A DNA stretch of 64,000 bases from assembly GCA_002471345.1 (NCBI GenBank), contig DKPS01000195.1:46776-110775 (forward strand), given 5' to 3'. Shown in pieces: positions 1-9,325 of this stretch (its first letter is position 1; each line of letters starts with the position of its first letter). Source of the DNA: Saprospiraceae bacterium UBA7328 (GTDB taxonomy: Bacteria > Bacteroidota > Bacteroidia > Chitinophagales > Saprospiraceae). The notes beneath the pieces were generated by a model that did no database searches, was not told the DNA's origin, and saw nothing but the letters and a program-made list of their open reading frames with translations. Made by a program: the position numbers and the translations under genes.

Positions 1-22
1 AAGACAATCTTACAAATCTCAT

Positions 23-652
23 ATGCGATACGAAAACTTACTCTTGCTGTTCCTTACCCTATTCTTTTTGCGAGCTGAAGCTCAACGCGATTTAGTATCA
101 TGGTCAGCTTTCAAAATCGAAACAACTGCAAATGACGGAACCAAGTTTGCAATAAAGCCTATTTTAAGACATAATAATGATCTGAGTACTTATCAGAATA
201 CCTCAATTGAATTTATCGTCAATCGAAATTTAGGCAAGAAATGGTTTGCTCAGTACCTCTATCGTCATTGGATATGGCCTGACGAACCTAGAGTAAATTT
301 CCATTGGTTTGATGCAGGATACAATACTTCACTTGGTAATTCATTGAAATCCTCCTCTGCTATTAGGTTTCATATTTCTACTACTTCTAATCGTCAATCA
401 GCAGATTTTATAAGAATTAGAGAAAAAATATCATTTGCAAAAGGAAAGATCAAGCCCAATATACAATTAGAAGCATGGTGGCGATTTGATAATGAAAGTG
501 AATTTTCATTGATAAGGTTGGAACCTGGATTTAGTTGGAGCATTGTTCCAGGAGTATCTTTCACTTTTAACTATCGTATCCAAACTAAGTATGGCAACTT
601 TGGTCCACCTACTGAAGATCACTTAGTGAGTTCGATCAATTACTCCTTTTAA
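23..652 (+). CDS. DUF2490-type outer-membrane beta-barrel protein
   Basis: The 209-residue product has a signal peptide over residues 1-20 with a cut after AEA. The rest alternates polar and hydrophobic residues rich in Trp, Tyr and Phe, and the chain ends in NYSF; a C-terminal Phe is usual for outer-membrane barrels. Spacing of aromatic strands (HWIWPDEPR, EAWWRFD, FTFNYRIQTKYG) resembles DUF2490 proteins of Bacteroidota, which have no known function. The gene is complete and an inverted repeat follows its stop. The family call is by pattern only; it could be another small barrel family. Confidence 0.72.
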   Translation: MRYENLLLLFLTLFFLRAEAQRDLVSWSAFKIETTANDGTKFAIKPILRHNNDLSTYQNTSIEFIVNRNLGKKWFAQYLYRHWIWPDEPRVNFHWFDAGYNTSLGNSLKSSSAIRFHISTTSNRQSADFIRIREKISFAKGKIKPNIQLEAWWRFDNESEFSLIRLEPGFSWSIVPGVSFTFNYRIQTKYGNFGPPTEDHLVSSINYSF

Positions 653-660
653 TGATGAGA

Positions 661-686
661 ATTTTATATAAGATCCGATATAAAAT
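661..686. repeat. Perfect 9-bp inverted repeat after the DUF2490 gene
   Basis: ATTTTATAT at 661-669 is the exact reverse complement of ATATAAAAT at 678-686, with an 8-base spacer. It lies 9 bases past the stop codon of the barrel gene. The stem is all A/T and no T-run follows, so it is at best a weak terminator or a transcript-end stabilising hairpin. Confidence 0.35.
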
Positions 687-766
687 AAGAATAAAATAGT
701 GGCACATTTAATAATCATATCACTAATTCCAAAAGTTTTATATTCACTTTTTATTCTCCAGATAAA

Positions 767-2743
767 ATGAAAAACTACATCATCACCATTCTGATTTTAT
801 TTCATGTCTTAGGTATAAATGCCCAGTGTGATGCTATCCTAAATCCTCCACAGAGTGCTAGGTTAGCTAATTATAAAATGTCTCTGAATCTAGATCATGA
901 GAATAAAAAATCTACTGGCACCCAAGTGATAACTTTCAAAAATCACTCTCCTGATACCGTACATGAGCTTCGAATGTATATGTATCTCAATGGCTTTAAG
1001 AATACATATTCTACCTGGATTAAAGGAGCTGAGGGAAATACATTTGGTCAGGATTTGACCTCAAGAAAACCTGAGGATTGGGGATGGGTAGAAGTTTTAT
1101 CAATTATGGATCAAAGTGGAAATGACCTTTCTTCTGGCAAGAAATATATCCATCCAGATGATGATAATGAAGATGATGAAACGGTACTGCTAGTCCCTCT
1201 GCAAAAGCCTATTCTTCCTGGTGAAACTGCCGAATTTTCAACGACTTTTGAATCTAGACTGCCAAGAACTATAGCTCGTAGTGGATGGGGCCATAATGAT
1301 TTTTTCCTTTGGGTACATTGGTATCCTAAATTGGGAGTATGGGAGCAAGATATAGATGGAGTCTGGGGATGGAATTGTCACCAATTCATGAGACAAACAG
1401 AATTCTATGGTGAATTTGGGGTGTATGATGTAGAGTTGACTATGTCAGATCATCTTGTAGTGGGAGCATCAGGTTGCTTGGTTTCAGATACTAATAATGG
1501 GAATGGTACACGGACTAAGGTGTATCGTGCAGAAGATGTAATTGATTTTGCGTGGGCAGCTTACCCACATTTTGATGAAATTAAAGATCGATGGAAGCAT
1601 GTAGAAATTACGATGCTTTCTCCTCCTGAACATCGGTCACTACAGCCAAGATTCATCAAGGTGTTAAAACATTCCTTAGAGTATTTAGAAAAACATGTTG
1701 GCACTTATCCATACAACACGATTACCATAATGGATCCTCCATTAGTAGGATTAAGAAATGGATTTATGGAGTACCCTACATTCAGTACTGGTGGGTCATT
1801 CTACGGTTTTCCTAAAGGCATTAGGACTATTGAGTCCTTAATCGTTCATGAATTTGCTCACCAATATTTCATGGGTATAGTTGCCAATAATGAGAAAGAG
1901 GCGCCATGGTTGGATGAAGGATTTGTGACTTATTTTGAAGATAGGATTATGGAAGAGTATTATGGTGAGCAGAAGTCTCTTATCGATTTATGGGGTTTTA
2001 AAATTGGTAATGCAGAGTTGTCTAGGGCTGAATACACGAGCATGGATAATCATAGAGAGGCTATTGTTGCACAACCTGGATGGAAGTTCAAAAGATATAC
2101 TAAGGAGCTAGTCTATAGCAAAACCGGAACTACATTTCAAAGTATCAGAAAGATGTTTGGGCAAGAAACAATGGATCTTCTTATGAGGACTTATTTTGAT
2201 AAATATAAATTCACTCATCCGAGAGCGAATGATTTTTTATCTATTGCGAAGGAGGTGATATCCGAAAGGCATGGCTTAGAAGCTGGAAATAATGTGGAAA
2301 GCCTTTTGCATCAAGCATTGTACACGACAGCGGTATGTGATTATGCAGTTAAAACCGTTCGAACTATTGAAACAAGGACAAAGCAAGGGTTGTTTGGAAC
2401 AAGAGGTGGTGAGGAGAAAAAATCAGAAGCGAAAGGTGTGAAAAGTGTTATACAAGTAGAAAGAAAAGGTGATTTCATTGCACCAGTTGAAGTTGAAATT
2501 TACATGGCCTCAGGAGAAGAATTAATAAAAAAATGGGATGGGACGGATTTCATTAAGGAATATGTTCTAGATGGTGAAGTAGTGTCAGTGCATATTGATC
2601 CCAAAGAGAATTTATTACTAGATATTGATCTCAATAATAATTCTTATACAAAGGAGAATAACAAAGACCCAATTTCTAAATTCAGTTGGAAGACTTCTAA
2701 TTGGCTACAACACATTTTTCAATCTCTAAGCTTTTTGATGTAA
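767..2743 (+). CDS. M1 family zinc metallopeptidase, secreted
   Basis: The product is a 658-residue gluzincin aminopeptidase-like protein. A signal peptide covers about residues 1-19 (cut after NAQ). The zinc site is complete: HEFAH with His361 and His365, then Glu384 in WLDEGF, giving the HExxH-x18-E spacing of M1 enzymes. An N-terminal beta domain of about 200 residues precedes the catalytic domain. The family substrate motif GAMEN is not seen; the segment before the zinc site reads GLRNGFMEYPT, so this belongs to the Bacteroidota M1 branch with a variant substrate loop. It probably trims peptides in the periplasm or at the cell surface. Its stop codon overlaps the start of the next gene by one base (TAATG), so the two are likely translationally coupled. 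Confidence 0.9.
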   Translation: MKNYIITILILFHVLGINAQCDAILNPPQSARLANYKMSLNLDHENKKSTGTQVITFKNHSPDTVHELRMYMYLNGFKNTYSTWIKGAEGNTFGQDLTSRKPEDWGWVEVLSIMDQSGNDLSSGKKYIHPDDDNEDDETVLLVPLQKPILPGETAEFSTTFESRLPRTIARSGWGHNDFFLWVHWYPKLGVWEQDIDGVWGWNCHQFMRQTEFYGEFGVYDVELTMSDHLVVGASGCLVSDTNNGNGTRTKVYRAEDVIDFAWAAYPHFDEIKDRWKHVEITMLSPPEHRSLQPRFIKVLKHSLEYLEKHVGTYPYNTITIMDPPLVGLRNGFMEYPTFSTGGSFYGFPKGIRTIESLIVHEFAHQYFMGIVANNEKEAPWLDEGFVTYFEDRIMEEYYGEQKSLIDLWGFKIGNAELSRAEYTSMDNHREAIVAQPGWKFKRYTKELVYSKTGTTFQSIRKMFGQETMDLLMRTYFDKYKFTHPRANDFLSIAKEVISERHGLEAGNNVESLLHQALYTTAVCDYAVKTVRTIETRTKQGLFGTRGGEEKKSEAKGVKSVIQVERKGDFIAPVEVEIYMASGEELIKKWDGTDFIKEYVLDGEVVSVHIDPKENLLLDIDLNNNSYTKENNKDPISKFSWKTSNWLQHIFQSLSFLM

Positions 2744-3552
2744 TGGAAAGGATAATTACAGCTATAAAGGAAGCTCAAAGCCTTTGGAAGATTATTCTTT
2801 GTATTTACGCATTCCAGTTCATTTTAGCGTCTACTATTGGATTACAAATGATGCAAGTTTTAGATGCTTCATTGGGTAACTCATTGAGCTTAGAGAAACT
2901 GGAATCTGGATTCGACTATACTGTATTTACAGACTTTGTGAATGTCCATGGAGGATCTTTTTCCGTATTGTATGGACAGATGCGATGGATGGTTTTAACC
3001 TATCTCATATTTGCTTCTTTGATCAGTACAGGAATAATTTACTGCTTAATTCACAAAAGTTCTCAAATCAGTGATTTCTTCAAAGGGAGCTTACAAATGT
3101 TTTTTAAACTGTTCATTGTTGATGTAGTTTTTGCAATTCTAATTTTAGCAATAATGGCTATTTCCTTTGCATTGACAGGTATGTTGTTTGGGATAGCACC
3201 TACTAGTTTTGATACTGAATTGGTATTTCTGAGATGGACACTACTTATATCGATAATTGCTCTTTTGTTGATTTTTGTACTCACTCTTTGGAAGATTCAT
3301 ATAAAATTTAATTATATCAAATCAGATCAAAGAATATTCAATTCAATAGGAAGTGGTTTTAAATCATTTTGGGCAAGTAAGTGGAGATATATAGCTTATA
3401 CATTTTTCTTTCTAATCATTTCACTAATTCTGATTACCATGAATTATGCTGCGGGTGATTTACCTTTATTTCCGATGATTATTTTAATTCAGTTTATAGC
3501 ATTGATTAAGGTTTTTTGGAGAATTGTTTTTTATAAAGTCATTGGAACTTAA
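2743..3552 (+). CDS. Integral membrane protein coupled to the M1 peptidase
   Basis: A 269-residue protein with about six hydrophobic helices and short charged loops. I recognise no family. I chose the ATG at 2743 because it forms a TAATG overlap with the upstream stop; an in-frame TTG at 2701 would extend the protein inside the peptidase gene and is less likely. The layout (N-terminal amphipathic stretch, paired helices, Lys/Phe-rich loops such as FKSFWASKWRY) resembles small polytopic proteins of unknown function in Bacteroidota. The coupling to a secreted peptidase suggests shared expression, but the sequence gives no mechanism. Confidence 0.75.
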   Translation: MERIITAIKEAQSLWKIILCIYAFQFILASTIGLQMMQVLDASLGNSLSLEKLESGFDYTVFTDFVNVHGGSFSVLYGQMRWMVLTYLIFASLISTGIIYCLIHKSSQISDFFKGSLQMFFKLFIVDVVFAILILAIMAISFALTGMLFGIAPTSFDTELVFLRWTLLISIIALLLIFVLTLWKIHIKFNYIKSDQRIFNSIGSGFKSFWASKWRYIAYTFFFLIISLILITMNYAAGDLPLFPMIILIQFIALIKVFWRIVFYKVIGT

Positions 3553-3587
3553 TAGCACAAATGGAATAATGGCCCATCTTTTTGTTT

Positions 3588-5050
3588 CTATTTTCTAATA
3601 TTTCTGAGCTGGGCAATAGATAAATTCATAACATTTCTAGCGGCCACTGCTTCTGTTTCCATTGCAGAGACTGCTGATTCCATCGCATTGATATAATACA
3701 ATCCATTTCCTAATCGAAAGGAAGGCCATTGCTTCATAGGTGATAGAACAGTATAAGCTTCCCATTCCTGATGGACTTGTCCATTTATATTTCTAAACAC
3801 CGATTGAACAAATTCTTCACTAAGAGGATTTCGAGAAAAGACTTTATAGATAGGCAAATCCCAATCTGGAGCATATCCCGTTTTGGCAATAGAGACAAAT
3901 GGAATGCTGTCATCTTCGATTGTGAATATGGTTTGTGGTTGATTTCCTACATCGTTAAAATATTTGTAATTGATATGACCAGCAATAAAATTTGCATGTA
4001 CTGTTTGATAAGCTCTGTCTCTTTTTACAGAATACTGTGGGAGATGGATGTTTGTCAGATCTAAAGGACAAGCAATTACTACAATCTCAAAAGTATCTGA
4101 TGTGCCAATATTTGTCTTTATAATATGACCTGTTTTATTTGGCTCAGAAAGCTTTTGAATAGATGTCACTTCACTTTCTAATTGTAAATTGATATTCTGA
4201 CTACTCAATGCATTTTTGATCATAAGATCATTACCACCTTCCACTGAAAACAATTCACCTCCATCCAAACCTGCTCCTGCCAAAGAAACTATATCAGTGA
4301 AAGCATTAATATTTCCATCTTGATGATAATTCACCCTTGATATACAATCCACAAATCTATACACTATCTTTTCACCAATTCCTTGCTCTTTAAAATAATT
4401 ATAACTGGTCTTCTGAGTCATATCATAAAGTCCTATTGTTTTGAATAGTTGAGAAGGGGAATCAAAACCATATCCTCCCTGTAATAGATCATATACAGAG
4501 TTCCATTTGGGTAAAGCTTTTTTGACTACTTTTTGAAGTTCGGCTATGGAATTTCCATAGGCCCATAGCATTTGTAAGGATGAGAATGTTTTATTTCTTC
4601 TTGTATTAAGTCTAAATTTTTTTCCATCCCAGATGGCTAAAGTCTCTACTTCTCCTTCGCCTCCATGTGGTATAGTATAGTACGATTGAGATGATGCTCT
4701 TTCATGATATGTTGTAAATAGTGATTAGAAGAATGTATGAGGGTAGCTCCTTGTTCTATTAGACCTCCTCCAAGAGCCTCTTTTTTTACCCTGCCTCCTA
4801 TTCTGTCAGATTTTTCATACACAGTTATATCAACTTGGTCTCCAAGTGCCTGTGTTATAAAATGGCAATATGATGCGCCGCCAATTCCTCCCCCAATTAC
4901 AGCAATTTTGACTTTGGAGCTTCTATTTAATTCTAAATATGGGACGCGTATCTCTTTCTGTTGATTACTAATATTCTTTTCTTCATCCGAACAACTTAAA
5001 AGTGAAATAAATGTGAGAAGTATGACAATTGAAAAAGATGGACTCCACAT
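3588..5050 (-). pseudogene. Prenylcysteine-oxidase-like FAD lipoprotein, frameshifted
   Basis: Two adjacent minus-strand frames form one gene of about 487 codons, close to the 505 residues of human PCYOX1. The 5' part (5050-4646) has a lipobox ending LLSC at Cys20 and an FAD-binding motif VIGGGIGGASY. It stops early at 4646-4648. Reading shifts by -1 within about 20 bases before that stop and continues as VETLAIWDGKKF, which aligns with the GIYNGETLVF region of PCYOX1, then runs into the 3' frame (MLWAYGNS, then GLDGGELFSVEGGNDLM). The expected C-terminal domain is present to the end. PCYOX enzymes cleave prenylcysteine thioethers using FAD; the bacterial substrate is unknown. One missing base explains everything, so this is either recent decay or a sequence error. 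Confidence 0.82.
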
Positions 5051-5185
5051 AAATCTTGCTGATTTTCTATATCAAAATTGTAAAATAACTGATCACCATT
5101 AGATTGTAGCATTCTTCTGTCAAAATCCATATTTCATATTTCTCATTTACTATCATATCTGTTATATCTCTACTATCTTGCATCT

Positions 5186-6955
5186 ATGTCAGAAACTCCC
5201 CCAAAAGTTAAACTGGATTTTAAGTTGTTAGCCAGGGTCATCAGTGAGGCTAGTCCATATAAATGGTTATTTATAGGTACAATTGTATTGGCTATTGTGT
5301 CTGCCCCAGTCTCTATGTTGAGACCTTTGGTAGTGAATATCATGGTGGACGATTATATTATCCAAAATGATTTACCTGGATTATATAATATGACAGCTGT
5401 GTTCATTGGGGTGATGTTACTCACTGTAGCATTACGATATTTTCTCATCTACTATTCATCTTTATTAGGCCAGTTAGTAATCCGTGATTTAAGAAGTAAG
5501 GTGTTTAATCAAATCACATCGCTTCAGATGAGATATTTTGATAAGACAGCTATAGGAAAATCTACGACGCGTACGATCAATGATATAGAAACTATCAATA
5601 CGGTTTTCACTCAAGGCATTATTACTATGCTAGCTGATATTCTAGGAATTTTTGCAGCATTGGGATTAATGTTTTTTGCAAGTTGGAAATTGACATTGCT
5701 CTGCCTTACTACTATTCCCTTGATGATCATTGCCACTTATATTTTTAAAGAAAAAGTGAAAGTGTCTTATCAAAAGGTGAGGGCCGAACTTGCTAATATG
5801 AATGCTTTTTTGCAGGAACGTATTACTGGAATGAGGATCATACAGATTTTTAGTGCGGAAGAACAAGAGATGACTAAATTTAAGGCAATCAATAGGAAGT
5901 ATACTCGAGCAAACCTCGATGCCATAAATTACTACGCTACCTTCTTTCCAGTAGTTGAGATTATAAATTACCTCACAATTGCAATATTGGTCTATATCGG
6001 TGCGAGATATGTAATTGATGAGACTGTGACATTAGGTGCGTTATTGGTCTTTCCTTGGTATATAAATCTTCTTTTCAGACCTATTAGAATGCTAGCAGAT
6101 AAGTTCAATACCTTGCAAATGGGTCTAATAGCATCAGAGCGAGTTTTTAATATTTTGGATAACAGGAGTGTCATAAGAGACACAGGTAAACTCAAAGTTA
6201 ATTCTCTTAATGGTGAAGTAGAATTTGATGATGTCACCTTTGCATATGATGGAGAAAATGTTGTACTCCATAATGTAAGTTTTAATGTAAAAGCAGGAGA
6301 GACTTTAGCGATTGTAGGTAGTACCGGTAGCGGGAAGACAACTATAATTAATATTTTAGGTCGGTTCTACGAATGTAAAAGGGGTGAAATTAGAATCGAC
6401 AATAAAAAAATTCAAAAATATGATCTTGAATTTTTAAGGAGTAGGATGGCTATAGTACTTCAAGATGTTTTTTTGTTTCAAGGAAGTGTAATGGATAATA
6501 TCACATTGATGGATCCTAAATTCACAGAAAAAGAAGTCTTATTTGCGGCTCAGCAGATTGGAGCCGACAAATTCATTGATAAATTGCCAGGAGGATATGA
6601 TTATCAGATTACAGAAAGAGGAGCTAATTTGTCAATGGGGCAGAGGCAACTCATATCATTTGTAAGGGCATTAGTTTTTGATCCTGATATTTTGATTTTA
6701 GATGAAGCTACTTCAAGTATTGATACAGAGACTGAAGAAATAATCCAATATGCTATAGAAAAGCTTGTCTCTAAGCGTACTTCACTCATTATTGCTCATC
6801 GATTATCTACTATTCGCCATGCTGATAATATTATGGTTTTAGATAAGGGTAATAAAATTGAATTTGGTAATCATGACGCGCTACTTTCCATAGATGGTGG
6901 GAGATACAGAGAATTGTATGAGATGCAGTTTTCTGAAGAACCTATCAGGGTATAG
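5186..6955 (+). CDS. ABC exporter, fused permease and ATPase (MsbA/MdlB type)
   Basis: The 589-residue half-transporter has six transmembrane helices in residues 1-320 and a nucleotide-binding domain after about 345. The ATPase motifs are complete: Walker A GSTGSGKTT near 377-385, signature LSMGQRQ near 484, Walker B ILILDEATSS near 504 with the catalytic Glu present, and the switch His in IIAHRLST near 538. It should act as a dimer in the inner membrane, moving lipids or hydrophobic compounds outward. Substrate cannot be read from the sequence. It is divergently placed from the prenylcysteine-oxidase-like gene with 135 bases between them. Confidence 0.92.
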   Translation: MSETPPKVKLDFKLLARVISEASPYKWLFIGTIVLAIVSAPVSMLRPLVVNIMVDDYIIQNDLPGLYNMTAVFIGVMLLTVALRYFLIYYSSLLGQLVIRDLRSKVFNQITSLQMRYFDKTAIGKSTTRTINDIETINTVFTQGIITMLADILGIFAALGLMFFASWKLTLLCLTTIPLMIIATYIFKEKVKVSYQKVRAELANMNAFLQERITGMRIIQIFSAEEQEMTKFKAINRKYTRANLDAINYYATFFPVVEIINYLTIAILVYIGARYVIDETVTLGALLVFPWYINLLFRPIRMLADKFNTLQMGLIASERVFNILDNRSVIRDTGKLKVNSLNGEVEFDDVTFAYDGENVVLHNVSFNVKAGETLAIVGSTGSGKTTIINILGRFYECKRGEIRIDNKKIQKYDLEFLRSRMAIVLQDVFLFQGSVMDNITLMDPKFTEKEVLFAAQQIGADKFIDKLPGGYDYQITERGANLSMGQRQLISFVRALVFDPDILILDEATSSIDTETEEIIQYAIEKLVSKRTSLIIAHRLSTIRHADNIMVLDKGNKIEFGNHDALLSIDGGRYRELYEMQFSEEPIRV

Positions 6956-7059
6956 GCACCTCTTTATCCTTTTTTCTGCTAGGTTAATCTATAGATGGAA
7001 TCCTCTAACTCAATTTATACGTTATATTGGTAATTAGAAAAAAAGAGATTCATTTCGCA

Positions 7060-7515
7060 ATGGAAAAAATGTATCAAAACTACAAGACATTTAAAAGTAT
7101 TAACCCATTGGTTCTAATCTTAGGATTAATCTTTGGATTATTTTTTTTATTCTGGTTTATAAAGAATATCATTTTTAAAATTTTATATCTAGTTGCTCCA
7201 ATTCTATTCCTGGCTGCTATTGTTATGAATTATAAAGTGGTATGGGGATATGTCATGTGGCTTTTTAATTCAATTAAAACTAGACCACTATTTGGATTAG
7301 CTGCTACGGCTATTAGCATTGTTGGATATCCATTTGTTGGAGTTTATTTGGCACTTAGGGCCTATCAATTAAGAGGAAAATCATTTCAAAATCCAGTTTC
7401 AAAGGACGGAGAATATATCAAGTATACTGAAATTGAAAATGAAGACTTTCTCGATATCTCAAATGAAAAACAAAAACAAGCTGATTTGAAAACAGACTAT
7501 GGTGATCTGATTTAG
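7060..7515 (+). CDS. Small membrane protein of unknown function
   Basis: A 151-residue protein with two or three transmembrane segments in residues 15-105 (LILGLIFGLFFLFWF, ILYLVAPILFLAAIVM, LFGLAATAISIVGY) and an acidic soluble C-terminus of about 45 residues containing EIENEDF and a Lys/Gln-rich tail. I chose the ATG at 7060 over an in-frame TTG at 7027 because the extra residues are charged and unlike a start. I do not recognise the family. It follows the ABC exporter by about 100 bases and could be expressed with it. Confidence 0.7.
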   Translation: MEKMYQNYKTFKSINPLVLILGLIFGLFFLFWFIKNIIFKILYLVAPILFLAAIVMNYKVVWGYVMWLFNSIKTRPLFGLAATAISIVGYPFVGVYLALRAYQLRGKSFQNPVSKDGEYIKYTEIENEDFLDISNEKQKQADLKTDYGDLI

Positions 7516-7797
7516 AGAAATGATTATTGCTTTTGACTAACCCAATTCAATTCATTGCAAAGTCATTAAAATATCACCTTTGGATTGCATAGTTGGATAC
7601 TTATAGTGCCATCTATTATTTCTTATACATCCTTCCTAGTTTCTGATTTCGTTGAATCAATAGATACAGGTTTATGCGAGGTCTTAGAATGCTCATTTAA
7701 ATTTTCAAAAAAATTAAAGTTGGCTATCATTTTACAGAATTATATCTAAACCTCTGTAAATCAGCCACATACGTCCTGAATGCTAAATAGATGCATG

Positions 7798-7826
7798 TTT
7801 TGGCACGGTATTTTCATACTGTTAAA
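7798..7826 (+). promoter_or_regulatory. Candidate sigma-54 (RpoN) promoter
   Basis: The string TTTTGGCACGGTATTTTCA carries the -24 element TTGGCACG with GG at 7802-7803. Ten bases on, at the -12 position, it has TTTCA where the consensus is TTGCA or TTGCT. Spacing matches the GG-N10-GC rule exactly; one of the two -12 GC bases is changed (TC). A start would fall near 7826. I found no other TGGCAC site in this window with correct -12 spacing. Confidence 0.4.
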
Positions 7827-7917
7827 CAGTTCTTTAACTTTTGAAAATACTTAAGGGATTAAGTATTGGAGAATTTCGGAGCGGTTACTGGGGGGTACAC
7901 CGCTCCATTTTTTTTTA
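7826..7917 (+). ncRNA. Candidate small RNA of about 90 nt
   Basis: This lies in a 439-base gene-free gap between convergent genes. Downstream of the sigma-54-like promoter the predicted transcript holds a perfect 8-bp hairpin, AATACTTA (7846-7853) with TAAGTATT (7860-7867) and the loop AGGGAT. A short linker follows and then a GC-rich terminator hairpin with a nine-T tail. The terminator is 360 bases from the stop of the upstream membrane-protein gene, which favours a separate transcript over a simple gene end. I do not recognise it as 6S RNA, tmRNA, RNase P RNA or a known riboswitch. The open frame crossing here has no coding character. Confidence 0.42.
7878..7916 (+). terminator. Strong intrinsic terminator
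   Basis: GGAGCGGT (7878-7885) pairs perfectly with ACCGCTCC (7899-7906). The 13-base loop contains six consecutive G. After one A come nine T residues (7908-7916). The T-run exists only on the plus strand, so it does not serve the minus-strand chaperone operon ending at 7955. Confidence 0.85.
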
Positions 7918-7954
7918 TACTCTTTTTGAAACCGAATTTTCCTCCCTTCTTAGG

Positions 7955-9325
7955 CTAATTGGCTGCGATGTTTTTATCAAATTTCACCAAATTAGGGCAA
8001 GCCTTAAAATCACCATTGATTTTAATGTATGTTGCTTTAAGCTTCTCATCCATCCATTCATTGAAATATTCATTTTTCTTACTCTCTTTGGCAAAATTTT
8101 GAATTTTATCATAGTCTTCAGTGATTGAAGCTTGATGAGGTCTTGTCTTGGATTGTACCTGAACTAAACGGTACAATTTGTCACCACGTTCTTCAAATTC
8201 AATGGGATCGGAGACGTCTCCGACTTCTAAGGATTCAATAGCAAAATATATTTGATGTGGGAGTTCAGAAGTTTCAAAGAAAGTGTCTCCTGTTTTTGGG
8301 TTTCGCATTCTTCCTGCATTATTGTAGCTAAATTGGTCTTTATCAGAATACCTCTTTACTGCATATCCAAAAGGTAAAGAATCATTTTCAATACTATATT
8401 TTATGGAATCTAATTCCGACTTGGCTTTTTCTAAATCAGCAGTAAATATATTTGGCTTTACAAGTATGTGTCTAGTATGAATAGAGTTGCCTCTCCGATC
8501 TATGAGTTGGATGAGGTGGAATCCAAACTGTGTTTCTACAATATCTGACAATTCACCTTTTTCAAGATTGTAGGCTTCTGCTTCAAATTCAGGAACAAAT
8601 GTTCCTCTCTTTTGCCAATCTAAATCGCCACCTTTTTGTCCAGATCCAGGATCGTCTGAATATATTGAGGCGAGCTCAGCGAAGTCTTCACCATCTAAAA
8701 TTCTTTGCTTTATTTCTTCAATTTGCTTAAGAGATTTAGCATTCTCCTCTTCACTTACTTGAGGTTTGTATACAATTTCTGCCAGCTCTACCTCTGCATT
8801 TAGAAAGGGTAGACTGTCTTTAGGAATGCTATTATAAAATTCAACAACTTCTTTCGGTGTAATTTGAACCTCATTGATCAACTGGCCCTGAATACGTTGA
8901 ATAGTCAATTCCTCTCTCAATGGAGTTCTTAACTCTTCTCTATATTCTAAAGGAGTCTTTCCATAGTATTCTTCGAAAAATTCCACACTACCATTCATTT
9001 GTGATAGAATGTACTCCATACGTCTTTCTATTTCCCCTTCCACTTCTATTTCGCTCACTTCTATACTATCTAGCCTTGCTTGATTTAACAATAGCTTACT
9101 AGAAATCAATTGGTCAATTATTTGACATTGTAGAGCTTGTTCGTAGTTTGGTTGTTGTTGTTTTGCATATTCGAACAGTTCCTGAACATCAGAATACAAA
9201 ACAAATTCTGATCCTATAGTGGCAATTATTTTGTCCACAACAAGCTTTTTGCCTTGGGCATGACTACTCAAGCTTATTAGAGTGAATAAGAGTAAAAAGA
9301 AGTAGGATTTATGTATCATTTTCAT
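7955..9325 (-). CDS. SurA-like periplasmic peptidyl-prolyl isomerase
   Basis: The 456-residue protein has a signal peptide (residues 1-23, cut after SHAQ), a SurA-type N-terminal helical chaperone region to about residue 150, and two parvulin (PpiC) domains at about 178-280 and 284-390. The first has the usual ending FGFHLIQLIDRRG and the SDDPGSGQKGGDL loop; the second begins HTRHILVKP. SurA proteins escort outer-membrane barrels and isomerise proline bonds in the periplasm. It is the last gene of a three-gene operon; its ATG overlaps the preceding stop by one base (TAATG). An ATG two codons later could also be the start. Confidence 0.9.
   Translation of the reverse strand: MKMIHKSYFFLLLFTLISLSSHAQGKKLVVDKIIATIGSEFVLYSDVQELFEYAKQQQPNYEQALQCQIIDQLISSKLLLNQARLDSIEVSEIEVEGEIERRMEYILSQMNGSVEFFEEYYGKTPLEYREELRTPLREELTIQRIQGQLINEVQITPKEVVEFYNSIPKDSLPFLNAEVELAEIVYKPQVSEEENAKSLKQIEEIKQRILDGEDFAELASIYSDDPGSGQKGGDLDWQKRGTFVPEFEAEAYNLEKGELSDIVETQFGFHLIQLIDRRGNSIHTRHILVKPNIFTADLEKAKSELDSIKYSIENDSLPFGYAVKRYSDKDQFSYNNAGRMRNPKTGDTFFETSELPHQIYFAIESLEVGDVSDPIEFEERGDKLYRLVQVQSKTRPHQASITEDYDKIQNFAKESKKNEYFNEWMDEKLKATYIKINGDFKACPNLVKFDKNIAAN

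Noticed and set aside
7808..7850. GTATTTTC / GAAAATAC pairing that competes with the 7846-7867 hairpin, as in a riboswitch or attenuator
   Set aside because: The left arm overlaps the sigma-54-like promoter, so it would not be in the predicted transcript; no gene follows on the same strand that it could control.
7841..8128. 95-codon plus-strand frame through the terminator
   Set aside because: It crosses a strong terminator hairpin and overlaps the 3' end of the SurA-like gene antisense; composition is not protein-like.
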